64,000 nt of DNA from Nonomuraea indica (GCF_002850745.1 NZ_KZ559469.1:435846-499845), one strand, 5' to 3'; shown: positions 1 through 8,074, counted from the first letter of the stretch. Translations and numbers: made by a program. Notes: generated by a model not told the origin, from the sequence alone.

Positions 1-150
1 GTGCCGGCCGTGTTCAACCGGGTGCTCACCGTCCATCCCGACTTATCCCCGCTGCCGCCCGCGCTCCGGGGCGTCGTGGGGGCCTGCCTGCACAAGCAGC
101 CCGATGACCGTCCCTCCGCCTCGGACGTGATGCTGGCCATCGTCCACTGA
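1..150 (+). CDS. C-terminal end of a Ser/Thr protein kinase (5' part outside window)
   Basis: The frame is open from the first base and encodes 49 residues before TGA at 148-150. The stretches LPPALRGVVGACLHK and QPDDRPSASDVM match the last helices of bacterial Hanks-type kinase domains, including the invariant Arg of subdomain XI in DRPS. The protein stops right after this helix, so no sensor domain follows the kinase lobe. Codon 15 (bases 43-45) is TTA, a rare codon in high-GC actinomycetes. The catalytic loop is not in the window, so activity cannot be judged. Confidence 0.7.
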   Translation: MPAVFNRVLTVHPDLSPLPPALRGVVGACLHKQPDDRPSASDVMLAIVH

Positions 151-174
151 CCCGGACACGCCCGCGCACCGGTC

Positions 175-245
175 CGTGGACCCGGCGGGCCCGAGCCCGA
201 GGACACGGGCCGGCCGGGCCCGAACGCGCGGAGGCCGGGTCCACG
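175..245 (+). terminator. Long hairpin after the kinase gene
   Basis: Perfect 12-base arms, CGTGGACCCGGC at 175-186 and its complement at 234-245, enclose a GC-rich interior. It starts 25 bases after the kinase stop and lies between the kinase and a convergent gene, so it could stop transcription from either side. There is no T-run, as is usual for actinomycete terminators. Confidence 0.5.
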
Positions 246-283
246 TAGGCAGTCCTCCCGGCACGAGGGCGCGGCTCGGCCGG

Positions 284-1249
284 TCAGGGGCAGGCGTCCG
301 GGCATGACCTGAGCAGGGTGACGTACTCCTCGCGCGACAGCGTGCACACCCGCAGCTCCAGCCCGTGCCTCGCCGCGAACCGGTGCACGTCCTCGGGTGG
401 CCACGGTCCTGGCAGGTGGTGAAGCGGTCGACCGGCCCGGGTCGTGATGACCAGCCCGGTGTTGGCGGCGTGGCGGTAGAGCAGGAGCCCGGCGACGGAG
501 CCGCGAGCCCTGGCCAGCAGCAGCGTGCGGATGTGATCCCGGCCCCGGGTGAGGTGCAGCAGGTCTTTCTTCACCTGGAGGTACGGCCCGCCGGGCGGCC
601 CGAGGACGGTGCCGCGGCTGTTCCGCCAGTGGTGCAGGCGGCCGGCGAGCGGGCGAGCGATCAGGAGCAAGGGGCTGAAGGCGACCGCGAGCCATTTGGC
701 GTCGAGCAGGTCCAGGGCCAGCCTGCCCAGGGAGGCCAGGCCGCGCCAGGCCTGCCACGCCCCCGACAGGGCGAGGTACGTCATCACCGCCAGCCCGGTG
801 ACGCCGGCGCAGACGGCGAGTGGCAGCCGCCACCTCGACGCCCGGGGCCGCGGCAATCCGGACATGCGGCGCCAGCCCGGCGCACGTCCCGAGAGGAGTG
901 CCCGCACCTGGCCGGATGGAGTCGGCGGGCCGGCCACGACCGGCAACCCCGCCGCCTCGGCGAAGCCGCGCACGGCCCGGACGTCCCAGGCGCCGGGCAG
1001 GTCGAGCAGCACGAGACCGTCTGTGTCGAGCAGGGCGAGGCCGGTTACCGATCGCGCGTCCACCTTGCCGTAGGGGCCCGACACCTCCTGCCCGTAGCGG
1101 TAGTGATAGAGGGCGGCGGGCCTCAGCGACACCGACCCACCAGCCGCCTCGTCCACGGCCGTGACCGTCCCGTCGCGCCACGACAGGGAGGTCCCGGGGC
1201 AGCCCGCGCTCGAAGTCGCGCCCCCGCACGGGACTAATCGCGCCGTCAT
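284..1249 (-). CDS. Hypothetical membrane protein with a repeat-derived 5' end
   Basis: A 321-residue protein that I do not recognise. Hydrophobic segments around residues 145-170 and 185-215 look membrane-spanning; the flanking halves are soluble and rich in Arg and Gly. I chose ATG at 1247-1249 because it sits in the tandem repeat unit and is preceded by GGTGAG; a GTG 14 codons upstream (1291) is also in frame. Codon 5 is TTA, so translation may depend on the rare Leu-TTA tRNA (bldA in Streptomyces). It is convergent with the upstream kinase gene and is followed by the hairpin at 175-245. The function is unknown. Confidence 0.55.
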   Translation of the reverse strand: MTARLVPCGGATSSAGCPGTSLSWRDGTVTAVDEAAGGSVSLRPAALYHYRYGQEVSGPYGKVDARSVTGLALLDTDGLVLLDLPGAWDVRAVRGFAEAAGLPVVAGPPTPSGQVRALLSGRAPGWRRMSGLPRPRASRWRLPLAVCAGVTGLAVMTYLALSGAWQAWRGLASLGRLALDLLDAKWLAVAFSPLLLIARPLAGRLHHWRNSRGTVLGPPGGPYLQVKKDLLHLTRGRDHIRTLLLARARGSVAGLLLYRHAANTGLVITTRAGRPLHHLPGPWPPEDVHRFAARHGLELRVCTLSREEYVTLLRSCPDACP

Positions 1250-1440
1250 CCGCTCACCGCCCCGCACGGGACTGATCGCGCCGTCATCCACTCACCGCCC
1301 CGTACGGGACTGGTTCTGCGGTCATCCGTTTTCACGCCCCTGTCCGGACTGATCGCGCGGTCATGGGTTCACCGCCCCAAGAACGTGCGGCCATCTGCCT
1401 GCGCCGCCCTCCTGGGACTCGTCGGGCGGTTATCCGTCAC
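1219..1440. repeat. Degenerate tandem repeat of a translation-start segment, about 36-40 bp per unit
   Basis: Units lie at 1219-1257, 1258-1295, 1296-1335, 1336-1372 and, more decayed, 1405-1440. Read on the minus strand, units 1, 2 and 4 contain ATGAC followed by GCGCGAT and AGTCC; unit 3 keeps ATGACCGC and AGTCCC, and unit 5 has lost the ATG. Unit 1 is the actual start of the membrane-protein gene ending at 284. Unit lengths of 39, 38, 40 and 37 bases mean the copies are not all in frame with each other. A shorter motif, GAACGTGCGGCC, also recurs at 1381 and 1447. The repeats fill the gap between this gene and nuoH. Confidence 0.75.
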
Positions 1441-1538
1441 CCGGGTGAACGTGCGGCCGTGCGCTCACGCTCCCGAACGGGACCCGGGCCACGGTCACGT
1501 GCTCACCGCTCTCGGGGCCGTCGGAGGCCGGCGAAGGG

Positions 1539-2480
1539 TCAGAGAAGGACCTGGACCACGCCGGTGAGGGCGAGCTGGACGAGGGCCAGGGGGACGAGCC
1601 CGGCCCAGGCCAGCTTCTGCAACTGGTCCTCGCGCAGCCGCGGGAAGCTGACCCGCAGCCAGATCACCACGAACGCCAGCACGAACACCTTGACCAGGGT
1701 CCACAGCCAGCCCGGCAGCAGCGGGCCGTGCCAACCGCCGAGGAAGAGCACGGTGGTGAGGAAGGACAGCACCACGATGCCGACGTACTCCGACAGCATG
1801 AACAGGGCAAACCGCATGCCGGTGTACTCGGTCATCGGCCCCATGATGATCTCGGACTCGGCGATCGGCATGTCGAACGGCGGGCGGCGCAGCTCGGCGA
1901 GGCCCGCCAGGAAGAACACCACCCCGCCGATCGCCTGCCACGGAAGCCACCACCACTGCCACGCCTCGACGATGCCGGGCAGCGAGAGCGTGCCGGCTGC
2001 CATCGCCACCGAGGAGGCGGCCAGCACGAGCGGCAGCTCGTACGACATGAGCTGGGCGGCCGAGCGCATGCCGCCGAGCACGGAGTACTTGTTGCCCGAC
2101 GCCCACCCGGCCATGATCGAGCCGAGCACGCCCACGCCCATCACCGCGAGCACGAAGAACAGCCCCGCGTCGAGGCGCACGGCGACGAGGTCACGGTCGA
2201 GCGGGATGACGATCAGGACCACGAGGTAGGGAACCAGCGCCACCCCGGGAGCGATCATGAATACGCGCCGGTCGGCGGCGGCGGGGATGACGTCCTCCTT
2301 CTGCGCGAACTTCACCCCGTCGGCGATCAGCTGGGCCCACCCGTGGAAACCGCCCGCGTACATCGGCCCGAGCCGCGACTGCATGTGCGCCATGACCTTG
2401 TGCTCGGTCTGCCCGACGATCAGCGGCAGCACCAGGAACACGACCAGGATGACGGCGAAGCTGATCACCACGTCAGGCAT
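1539..2480 (-). CDS. nuoH: NADH-quinone oxidoreductase subunit H, second (partial-set) copy
   Basis: A 313-residue, strongly hydrophobic protein of the complex I subunit 1/NuoH family, the membrane subunit at the quinone-site junction. Typical pieces are QSRLGPMYAG near the N-terminus, ADGVKFAQKED, and the acidic loop AELRRPPFDMPIAESE. It is much shorter than the NuoH at the right end of the window (449 aa) and diverges from it throughout, so it is not a recent duplicate. It is last in a minus-strand nuoA-B-C-H run; its GTG/ATG region overlaps the nuoC stop by 8 bases. No nuoI-N genes follow it. Confidence 0.9.
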   Translation of the reverse strand: MPDVVISFAVILVVFLVLPLIVGQTEHKVMAHMQSRLGPMYAGGFHGWAQLIADGVKFAQKEDVIPAAADRRVFMIAPGVALVPYLVVLIVIPLDRDLVAVRLDAGLFFVLAVMGVGVLGSIMAGWASGNKYSVLGGMRSAAQLMSYELPLVLAASSVAMAAGTLSLPGIVEAWQWWWLPWQAIGGVVFFLAGLAELRRPPFDMPIAESEIIMGPMTEYTGMRFALFMLSEYVGIVVLSFLTTVLFLGGWHGPLLPGWLWTLVKVFVLAFVVIWLRVSFPRLREDQLQKLAWAGLVPLALVQLALTGVVQVLL

Positions 2481-3018
2481 CGGGCGTCCCCCAGTCGGCC
2501 GGGACTCCGGGCGGAAGGGTCTTGCGGCGGCTCGGCGCGCCGTGCCCCGACTCGCCGGGTTCCTTGGCGCCCGGCCACTGTTTGGCGACCCGGGCGGCGA
2601 GGATGAAGTCCTTGCGGAGCGGATGCCCCTCGAACCCGTCGGGCAGCAGCAGTGGCACCAGGTTGGGATGGCCCTCGAAGATCACGCCGAACATCTCGCA
2701 CGTCTCGCGCTCGTGCCAGTCGGCGCCGCGGTAGACGCCGACGGCGGACGCCAGGCGGGGGTCGGCACGGGGCACGCGGGTGCGCACGAGCAGCCGATGG
2801 CGCTCCAGCGGGTCGTAGACGTTGGCGACGACGAGGAATCCCTCGGGCGGGTCGTCCACGCCGGTCAGCCAGTCGAAGAACGCGTAGCCGGAGTCGCGGA
2901 GCGCGGTCAGCACCTCGATCCAGTCACCGGCGGTCACGTCGAGCGTGATCTCGCCGAACGACTCGGAGACCTGCGCCCGTTCGCCGAACCGCTCGGACAG
3001 GCTCGCCGACCGGCTCAC
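2473..3018 (-). CDS. nuoC: NADH-quinone oxidoreductase subunit C (30 kDa), second copy
   Basis: A 181-residue NuoC-type subunit of the peripheral arm, not fused to NuoD. The family signature is present as [16 protein letters not shown] and GHPLRKDF. I placed the start at GTG 3016-3018, which overlaps the nuoB stop as GTGA, a layout expected for translational coupling. The C-terminal 30 residues are basic and Pro-rich. The open frame extends far upstream of this start, but that part reads across nuoB and nuoA in the wrong frame. No nuoD follows, which is odd because NuoC normally docks on NuoD. Confidence 0.85.
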   Translation of the reverse strand: MSRSASLSERFGERAQVSESFGEITLDVTAGDWIEVLTALRDSGYAFFDWLTGVDDPPEGFLVVANVYDPLERHRLLVRTRVPRADPRLASAVGVYRGADWHERETCEMFGVIFEGHPNLVPLLLPDGFEGHPLRKDFILAARVAKQWPGAKEPGESGHGAPSRRKTLPPGVPADWGTPDA

Positions 3019-3542
3019 GCCTCCTCCCCGCCCCGCCTGGAGGTGAAGCGGTCGGTGAGCTGCTCGGCGGCGATCTTCTCCTGGAGTTTCATGATCCCGT
3101 GCAGCAGCGCCTCGGGACGCGGCGGGCAACCGGGCACGTAGACGTCCACGGGGATGATCTGGTCGACGCCGTTGGTCACGCAGTAGGAGTCCCAGTACGG
3201 GCCGCCCGAGTTGGAGCAGGCGCCGAACGAGATGACGTACTTGGGGTCGGGCATCTGCTCGTAGAGGCGCTTGACGGCCGGGGCCATCTTGTCGGTGACG
3301 GTCCCCGAGACGATCATGAGGTCGGCCTGCCGCGGGCCGTTGGCGAACGGGATCACCCCGAACCTGATGAAGTCGTGCCTGCTCATCGACGTCGCGATGA
3401 ACTCGATGGCGCAGCACGCCAGCCCGAAGTTGAACACCCACAAGGAGTAGCGCCGCCCCCAGTTGAGCACGAAACGCATCGGCTTGGGCGCCAGCCGGGA
3501 GACCGGCCCCACGGTGGGCATCGGGAGATCCGTCGCTGCCAT
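3015..3542 (-). CDS. nuoB: NADH-quinone oxidoreductase subunit B (N2 cluster), second copy
   Basis: A 175-residue NuoB with all four ligands for the N2 [4Fe-4S] cluster: the adjacent pair in LACCAIEF, the Cys in FGACSNSGG and the Cys in VPGCPPRPE. The cluster should therefore be assembled. The start ATG at 3540-3542 (MAATDL) is preferred; an upstream in-frame start would add a 20-residue tail not typical of the family. It overlaps nuoC by 4 bases and lies 78 bases downstream of nuoA. Confidence 0.92.
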   Translation of the reverse strand: MAATDLPMPTVGPVSRLAPKPMRFVLNWGRRYSLWVFNFGLACCAIEFIATSMSRHDFIRFGVIPFANGPRQADLMIVSGTVTDKMAPAVKRLYEQMPDPKYVISFGACSNSGGPYWDSYCVTNGVDQIIPVDVYVPGCPPRPEALLHGIMKLQEKIAAEQLTDRFTSRRGGEEA

Positions 3543-3620
3543 GTGACCATTGTCCCGCGTGACGGCCGTCAGGAGTAGGGGCCGCGCGGGCCGAGCCGGC
3601 ACGGGAGGCCGGGTCGAGGC

Positions 3621-3992
3621 TCAGGTCCAGGTGAGGACGCGCTTGCGCCAGGCGTAGAGGATGCCGAGCGCGATGAAGCCGAGGAAGACGAACATCTCCA
3701 CGAGCGTCGTCAGCCCGTAGCCAGGCGCGTCGAACACCGTCGCCCAGGGGAACAGGAAGACGGCGTCCACGGCGAAGACCACGTACAGGTACGTGAAGAC
3801 GTAGTAGCGGATCTGTGACTGGGCCCAGCCCTCGCCCACCGGGTCGACGCCGCATTCGTAGCTGGTCAGCTTGTCGGGGGTCGGCCTGCTGGGGCGGAGG
3901 AGACGGTTGGCCAGGAGGGCTCCGGCGACGATGGCGACGCCGATCGCCAGGAGCGCGGCGACGAGCACGTAGGACCCGAAGTAGCCGTCCAT
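3621..3992 (-). CDS. nuoA: NADH-quinone oxidoreductase subunit A, second copy
   Basis: A 123-residue protein with three membrane helices, usual NuoA length, and the conserved loop TSYECGVDP containing the family's Cys. It is the first gene of the minus-strand nuoA-B-C-H run and is divergent from the polysaccharide deacetylase gene at 4078; the 85-base gap holds the inverted repeat at 4030-4044. Confidence 0.92.
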   Translation of the reverse strand: MDGYFGSYVLVAALLAIGVAIVAGALLANRLLRPSRPTPDKLTSYECGVDPVGEGWAQSQIRYYVFTYLYVVFAVDAVFLFPWATVFDAPGYGLTTLVEMFVFLGFIALGILYAWRKRVLTWT

Positions 3993-4029
3993 GTTCTGAT
4001 CGTAACCCAGTCAAAGCTCCGGACCTATC

Positions 4030-4044
4030 ACCCCAAATTGGGGT
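4030..4044. promoter_or_regulatory. Palindrome in the divergent nuoA / deacetylase promoter region
   Basis: ACCCCAA (4030-4036) and TTGGGGT (4038-4044) are perfect 7-base arms around one A. The site lies 38 bases upstream of the nuoA start and 34 bases upstream of the deacetylase start. Its A/T centre stands out from the flanking GC-rich sequence, so an operator is likely; the regulator is unknown. Confidence 0.5.
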
Positions 4045-4077
4045 AAACCGCAAGATCGGCCACATAACCTGACATGC

Positions 4078-5973
4078 ATGCCCAAAACCCGAACCGTGGG
4101 AGGAGTTGCCGCCCTGGTGCTGGCCGCTTCGGGTTGCGGCCTTTTCCCGGCCTCCTCCGAGCGCGACGTCGTGGTACCGGCGAACCCCACGATGATCGGC
4201 TACGTGGACCCCTCCGCGATCGACGGTCTGGTCACCATGACGATGACCGAAGGGGAGGACGCCGCCAGGCGCGTGCACATCAGGTACCCCCAGCTGGAGG
4301 GCGCGCCGACGCTGAACGAGGCCCTGCGCCAGGAGGCGCAGCGGCAACTCCTCGCCTTCCGCGCCACCGCGGCAGCCTGGCGCCCCACGACCACGGGCCG
4401 GCCGGACCAGGGCGGTGCCGACGGGTCAGTGAGCGCGGGCACGGCGGCCGACGGCAACCGGAGAACGGACACGGACACGGCGGCCGACGGCAACCGGACA
4501 GCGGACACGGACACGGCGGCGGGCGCGGACCGGATCGCCGGCGAGGACGGCGCGGCCCGGCCCGAACTGAACGTGGACTGGCAGCTCGTCGCCGCGTCCC
4601 CCGACGTCATCGGGGTACGGCTGCGCACCGGGCAGCACGTCGGGGTCGACTGCGGCAGGTCCACCCGCACCCTCTGGTACGACCGCAGGCGCGACGTGGT
4701 CACCGGGTCGGCCGGGTTGCTGTCCGGGCAGGTCACGCTGGACCACCTCACCCGGATGGTCAGGGAGGGACTGGCGGGCCGGGGCGCGGCGGTGGACCGG
4801 GGCAGGGTGACCGCCGACCCCGAGCTGTTCGACTCGATGGCGTTCAACCGGAACGGCGACCTGGTGGTGGAGTTCGACGACTGCCAGATCGGGTCGTGCG
4901 CGCTGGGCAGAGTCGCGGTGGCCGTACCCGCCGAGCGGGTGGTGTCCTGGCTGTCGGCGACGGGACGCCGGGCCCAGCTCAGCCCCCGGGCGGCGGGCAG
5001 GAGCCTCACCCCAGGCCCTGTCGGCGACCCGTTCGAGGGGGGCGCGCCGTTCGGCGGGCTCGGCGTGCCGGCGGGATTCGGCAGCACGGTGACCGCCCCC
5101 CGGGCGGACGCCCCGGACCCGGCCGCTCCCCGGGCGGGCGCCCCCCACCCGGCCGCTCCCCGGGCGGGCGCTTCCGACCCGGCCGCTCCCCGGGCGGGCG
5201 CTTCCGACCCGGCCGCTCCGCAGGCCCAGGCGCGTCGCCCCGGCTCCGGCGGGTCCTCGGCGCGGGTTCCCGGCGCGACCGCCCCCGGCTCGGCCGGGCG
5301 GTCCGAACGGGTGGACTGCGCCGTGGCCAAGTGCGTGGCGCTGACCTTCAACGACGGTCCGGGCCCGGAGACCCCGCGCCTGCTCGACATGCTGCGCGAC
5401 CTGGGGGCCCGCGCCACGTTCTTCGTCGTCGGCGCCAACGCGACCGCCGACCCGTGGCTGCTCGGCCGCATGGCCGGCGAAGGGCACGAGATTGGCAACC
5501 ACAGCTGGACGCACCGTGACCTGTCCCAGCTCAGCGCCAGCAAGGTTCTCGACTCGCTCGGCCGTACCCAGGACCTGATCGCCGTGCACGCCGGGCGGAA
5601 ACCCGTGCTGGCGCGGGCGCCGTACGGGGCCGTGAGCGAGGAGGTCCGCGACGCCGCCCACCGGCTGGGGCTGACGCTGGTCGGCTGGGACGTGAACACG
5701 GTCACGCCGACGGAGACCACGGGCGTCTCGGCGACCGGCCGGCCCACGGCGGAGACGATCGCCAGGCGGGCCGTCGCGGGGGCGCGCGACGGCGCCGTCA
5801 TCCAGCTGCACGACACCAGCGGAGCCGCCGTGGACGCGACGCCGGCGATCGTCGGAGCGCTGCGCGGGAAGGGTTACGCCCTGGTCACCGTCGCCGAGTT
5901 GTACGGGGATTCCGGCTCGCGCCCGGAGCCCGGAGAGGGGTCCGCGAAGGCGGCTGCGCCCGGCCGACCCTGA
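4078..5973 (+). CDS. Lipoprotein-type polysaccharide deacetylase (DUF3298-like + NodB domain)
   Basis: A 631-residue protein. Residues 1-20 form a lipoprotein signal ending in ASGC. Residues 165-300 resemble the DUF3298-type domain that also precedes NodB in Bacillus PdaC. Residues 310-415 are a low-complexity Pro/Ala linker, and 419-620 are a NodB carbohydrate-esterase (CE4) domain. CE4 motifs visible are TFNDGP (423-428), HSWTH (475-479), RAPY (513-516) and LHD (577-579). The first Asp of the usual TFDDGP, the catalytic base, is Asn here. Peptidoglycan or another extracellular glycan is the likely substrate. The linker has four 10-codon repeats, and residues 122-145 hold two 12-codon repeats. 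Confidence 0.85.
   Translation: MPKTRTVGGVAALVLAASGCGLFPASSERDVVVPANPTMIGYVDPSAIDGLVTMTMTEGEDAARRVHIRYPQLEGAPTLNEALRQEAQRQLLAFRATAAAWRPTTTGRPDQGGADGSVSAGTAADGNRRTDTDTAADGNRTADTDTAAGADRIAGEDGAARPELNVDWQLVAASPDVIGVRLRTGQHVGVDCGRSTRTLWYDRRRDVVTGSAGLLSGQVTLDHLTRMVREGLAGRGAAVDRGRVTADPELFDSMAFNRNGDLVVEFDDCQIGSCALGRVAVAVPAERVVSWLSATGRRAQLSPRAAGRSLTPGPVGDPFEGGAPFGGLGVPAGFGSTVTAPRADAPDPAAPRAGAPHPAAPRAGASDPAAPRAGASDPAAPQAQARRPGSGGSSARVPGATAPGSAGRSERVDCAVAKCVALTFNDGPGPETPRLLDMLRDLGARATFFVVGANATADPWLLGRMAGEGHEIGNHSWTHRDLSQLSASKVLDSLGRTQDLIAVHAGRKPVLARAPYGAVSEEVRDAAHRLGLTLVGWDVNTVTPTETTGVSATGRPTAETIARRAVAGARDGAVIQLHDTSGAAVDATPAIVGALRGKGYALVTVAELYGDSGSRPEPGEGSAKAAAPGRP
4441..4512 (+). repeat. Two 36-bp tandem coding repeats in the deacetylase gene
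   Basis: Two consecutive 12-codon units (residues 122-133 and 134-145) read TAADGNR followed by Thr/Asp-rich residues. They are in frame and lengthen a hydrophilic insertion in the DUF3298-like part, so copy number can vary without breaking the gene. Confidence 0.7.
5098..5217 (+). repeat. Four 30-bp tandem coding repeats in the deacetylase linker
   Basis: Four 10-codon units (residues 341-380) of the form PRAGASDPAA; the last two are nearly identical in DNA. They form a Pro/Ala stalk between the membrane-proximal domain and the NodB domain, presumably setting the reach of the enzyme into the wall. Confidence 0.8.
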
Positions 5974-6011
5974 CACGGGCCACTGGCGAGGGGGACGTAT
6001 AGTTGGCCCTC

Positions 6012-6086
6012 GTGACCCGAACCGTCCTCTTCGCTCGCCTCCACGTGGACCTGTGCAGGCTCGCCTCCGGCCTGTGTCACCTCTAA
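6012..6086 (+). CDS. 24-residue cysteine-containing leader peptide upstream of korA
   Basis: GTG at 6012 to TAA at 6084-6086 encodes a small peptide ending in VDLCRLASGLCHL. The RLHVDLCRLAS..LC pattern matches short actinobacterial ORFs annotated as putative leader peptides, commonly found in front of sulfur-metabolism genes and thought to sense cysteine supply. It lies 143 bases upstream of korA, which encodes an Fe-S and TPP enzyme subunit. The Cys codons sit at codons 15 and 22. I did not find an unambiguous terminator/antiterminator pair in 6087-6229, so the mechanism is open (attenuation or uORF coupling). Confidence 0.7.
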   Translation: MTRTVLFARLHVDLCRLASGLCHL

Positions 6087-6229
6087 CGGTTTCGACGCCC
6101 GCCCTGACTGCGACCGCGTTTACCCGCATTATGCGCTGAGGAAACGTGTTGACCCCCGCGAGGATCTAGCATGGAAAAGAGAACGCGCCACGAGCGACCG
6201 CGCATGGGCGCGTCGAGGAGGACTGAGCT

Positions 6230-8074
6230 GTGACGAAGCAGGTCCAGCAACTCGACCGGGTGATCATTCGCTTCGCCGGTGACTCCGGTGACGGCATGCA
6301 GCTCACCGGTGACCGCTTCACCGCGGGGACGGCGGAGTTCGGCAACGACCTGTCGACCCTGCCCAACTTCCCCGCCGAGATCCGCGCCCCCGCAGGCACC
6401 CTGCCGGGCGTGTCGAGCTTCCAGCTGCACTTCGCCGACCACGACATCCTCACGCCCGGCGACGCCCCCAACGTCCTCGTCGCGATGAACCCTGCCGCGC
6501 TGAAGGCCAACCTCGGCGACCTGCCCCGCGGCGCCGACATCATCGTCAACACCGACGAGTTCACCAAGCGCAACCTGCAGAAGGTCGGCTACGAGACCAA
6601 CCCGCTGGAGGACGACTCGCTGGCCGAGTGGCGGGTCCACGCGGTGGCGCTGACGTCGCTGACGGTCAAGGCCCTGGAGGGCTTCGACCTGTCGAAGAAG
6701 GACGCCGAGCGGTCGAAGAACATGTTCGCCCTCGGCCTGCTGTCGTGGCTGTACCACCGGCCGACCGAGCACACGATCTCGTTCCTGCAGCAGAAGTTCG
6801 CCAAGAAGCCCGAGATCGCCAAGGCCAACATCGCGGCGTTCCAGGCGGGCTGGAACTACGGTGAGACGACCGAGTCGTTCTCGGTGTCGTACGAGGTCAA
6901 GCCGGCCAAGCTGGCACCGGGCGTCTACCGCAACATCTCCGGCAACCAGGCCCTCGCCTACGGGCTGATCGCGGCCTCGGTGCAGGCGAAGCTGCCGCTG
7001 TTCCTCGGCTCCTACCCGATCACCCCGGCCAGCGACATCCTGCACGAGCTGTCCAGGCACAAGCGGTTCGGCATCCGCACGTTCCAGGCCGAGGACGAGA
7101 TCGCCGGGGTCGGCGCGGCGCTGGGCGCGGCGTTCGGCGGCGCGCTCGGCGTGACGACGACGTCCGGTCCGGGCGTGGCGCTGAAGGCGGAGACGGTCGG
7201 CCTGGCGGTCACCACCGAGCTGCCGCTGATCATCGTGGACGTGCAGCGGGCCGGCCCGAGCACCGGCATGCCGACCAAGACCGAGCAGACCGACCTGCTG
7301 ATGGCCATGTTCGGCCGCAACGGCGAGTCGCCGGTGCCCATCGTGGCGCCGATGTCGCCGAGCGACTGCTTCGACGCGGCCATCGAGGCGGCGCGGATCG
7401 CGGTCAAGTACCGCACGCCGGTCATGCTGCTGTCCGACGGCTACCTCGCCAACGGCTCCGAGCCGTGGCGGCTGCCGGAGGTCGCCGACCTGCCCGACAT
7501 CTCGCAGGAGTTCACCACCGAGCCCAACGGCGAGGACGGCGCGTTCCTGCCCTACCGGCGCGACGCCGACACGCTGGCCAGGCCGTGGGCGATCCCCGGC
7601 ACGGCCGGGCTGGAGCACCGGATCGGCGGCATCGAGAAGGCCGACGGCACGGGCAACATCTCCTACGACCCGGGCAACCACGACCGGATGGTCAGGCTGC
7701 GCGCGGCCAAGATCGACGGCATCGACGTGCCCGACCTGGCGGTCGACGACCCCGACGGTGACGCCAAGGTGCTGGTCATCGGCTGGGGCTCGACGTACGG
7801 GCCGATCGCGGCGGCCGTGCGGCGCATCAGGAAGGACGGCGGCAAGGTCGCGCAGGCCCACCTGCGCCACCTCAACCCGCTGCCCGCCAACACCGGCGAG
7901 ATCCTCAAGCGCTACGACAAGGTGCTGCTGCCCGAGATCAACCTCGGCCAGCTCGCCCTGCTGCTGCGCGCCCGCTTCCTCGTCGACATCATCAGCTACA
8001 ACCGGGTGCGCGGCCTGCCGTTCAAGGCCGAGGAGCTGGCCGGCGTGATCCAGGACGTGATCGACAGTGACTGA
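6230..8074 (+). CDS. korA: 2-oxoacid:ferredoxin oxidoreductase subunit alpha (gamma-alpha fusion)
   Basis: A 614-residue subunit. Residues 1-190 are the gamma-type domain (RFAGDSGDGMQLTGD), and from about 230 the pyrimidine-binding alpha domain follows, with GSYPITPASD, EDEIAGVGAALGAA and TTTSGPGVALKAE. With the beta subunit it decarboxylates a 2-oxoacid, most likely 2-oxoglutarate, to an acyl-CoA and reduces ferredoxin, in place of the NAD-linked dehydrogenase. The start GTG at 6230 is set by a strong GAGGAGGA at 6215-6222. No ferredoxin gene lies in the immediate neighbourhood. It shares 8 bases with korB. Confidence 0.92.
   Translation: MTKQVQQLDRVIIRFAGDSGDGMQLTGDRFTAGTAEFGNDLSTLPNFPAEIRAPAGTLPGVSSFQLHFADHDILTPGDAPNVLVAMNPAALKANLGDLPRGADIIVNTDEFTKRNLQKVGYETNPLEDDSLAEWRVHAVALTSLTVKALEGFDLSKKDAERSKNMFALGLLSWLYHRPTEHTISFLQQKFAKKPEIAKANIAAFQAGWNYGETTESFSVSYEVKPAKLAPGVYRNISGNQALAYGLIAASVQAKLPLFLGSYPITPASDILHELSRHKRFGIRTFQAEDEIAGVGAALGAAFGGALGVTTTSGPGVALKAETVGLAVTTELPLIIVDVQRAGPSTGMPTKTEQTDLLMAMFGRNGESPVPIVAPMSPSDCFDAAIEAARIAVKYRTPVMLLSDGYLANGSEPWRLPEVADLPDISQEFTTEPNGEDGAFLPYRRDADTLARPWAIPGTAGLEHRIGGIEKADGTGNISYDPGNHDRMVRLRAAKIDGIDVPDLAVDDPDGDAKVLVIGWGSTYGPIAAAVRRIRKDGGKVAQAHLRHLNPLPANTGEILKRYDKVLLPEINLGQLALLLRARFLVDIISYNRVRGLPFKAEELAGVIQDVIDSD

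Noticed and set aside
1219-1440. CRISPR-like array
   Set aside because: Repeats are directly adjacent with no unique spacers, vary in length and sequence, and contain a gene start; no cas gene nearby.
2473-4347. A single 624-residue protein over nuoC, nuoB and nuoA
   Set aside because: Only its last 181 residues are NuoC-like; the rest reads through nuoB and nuoA in the wrong frame, and GTG 3018 is a natural coupled start.
4200-6129. Long minus-strand open frames opposite the deacetylase gene
   Set aside because: They mirror the codon-3 GC bias of the plus-strand gene, have Arg/Ala/Pro-rich shadow composition and no ribosome site; the plus-strand gene has clear CE4 motifs.
6171-6233. A 20-codon ORF (MEKRTRHERP...) ending on the korA start
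   Set aside because: It has no ribosome site, is mostly Arg-rich, and its end is simply the korA ribosome-site region; the leader at 6012-6086 is the better small ORF.
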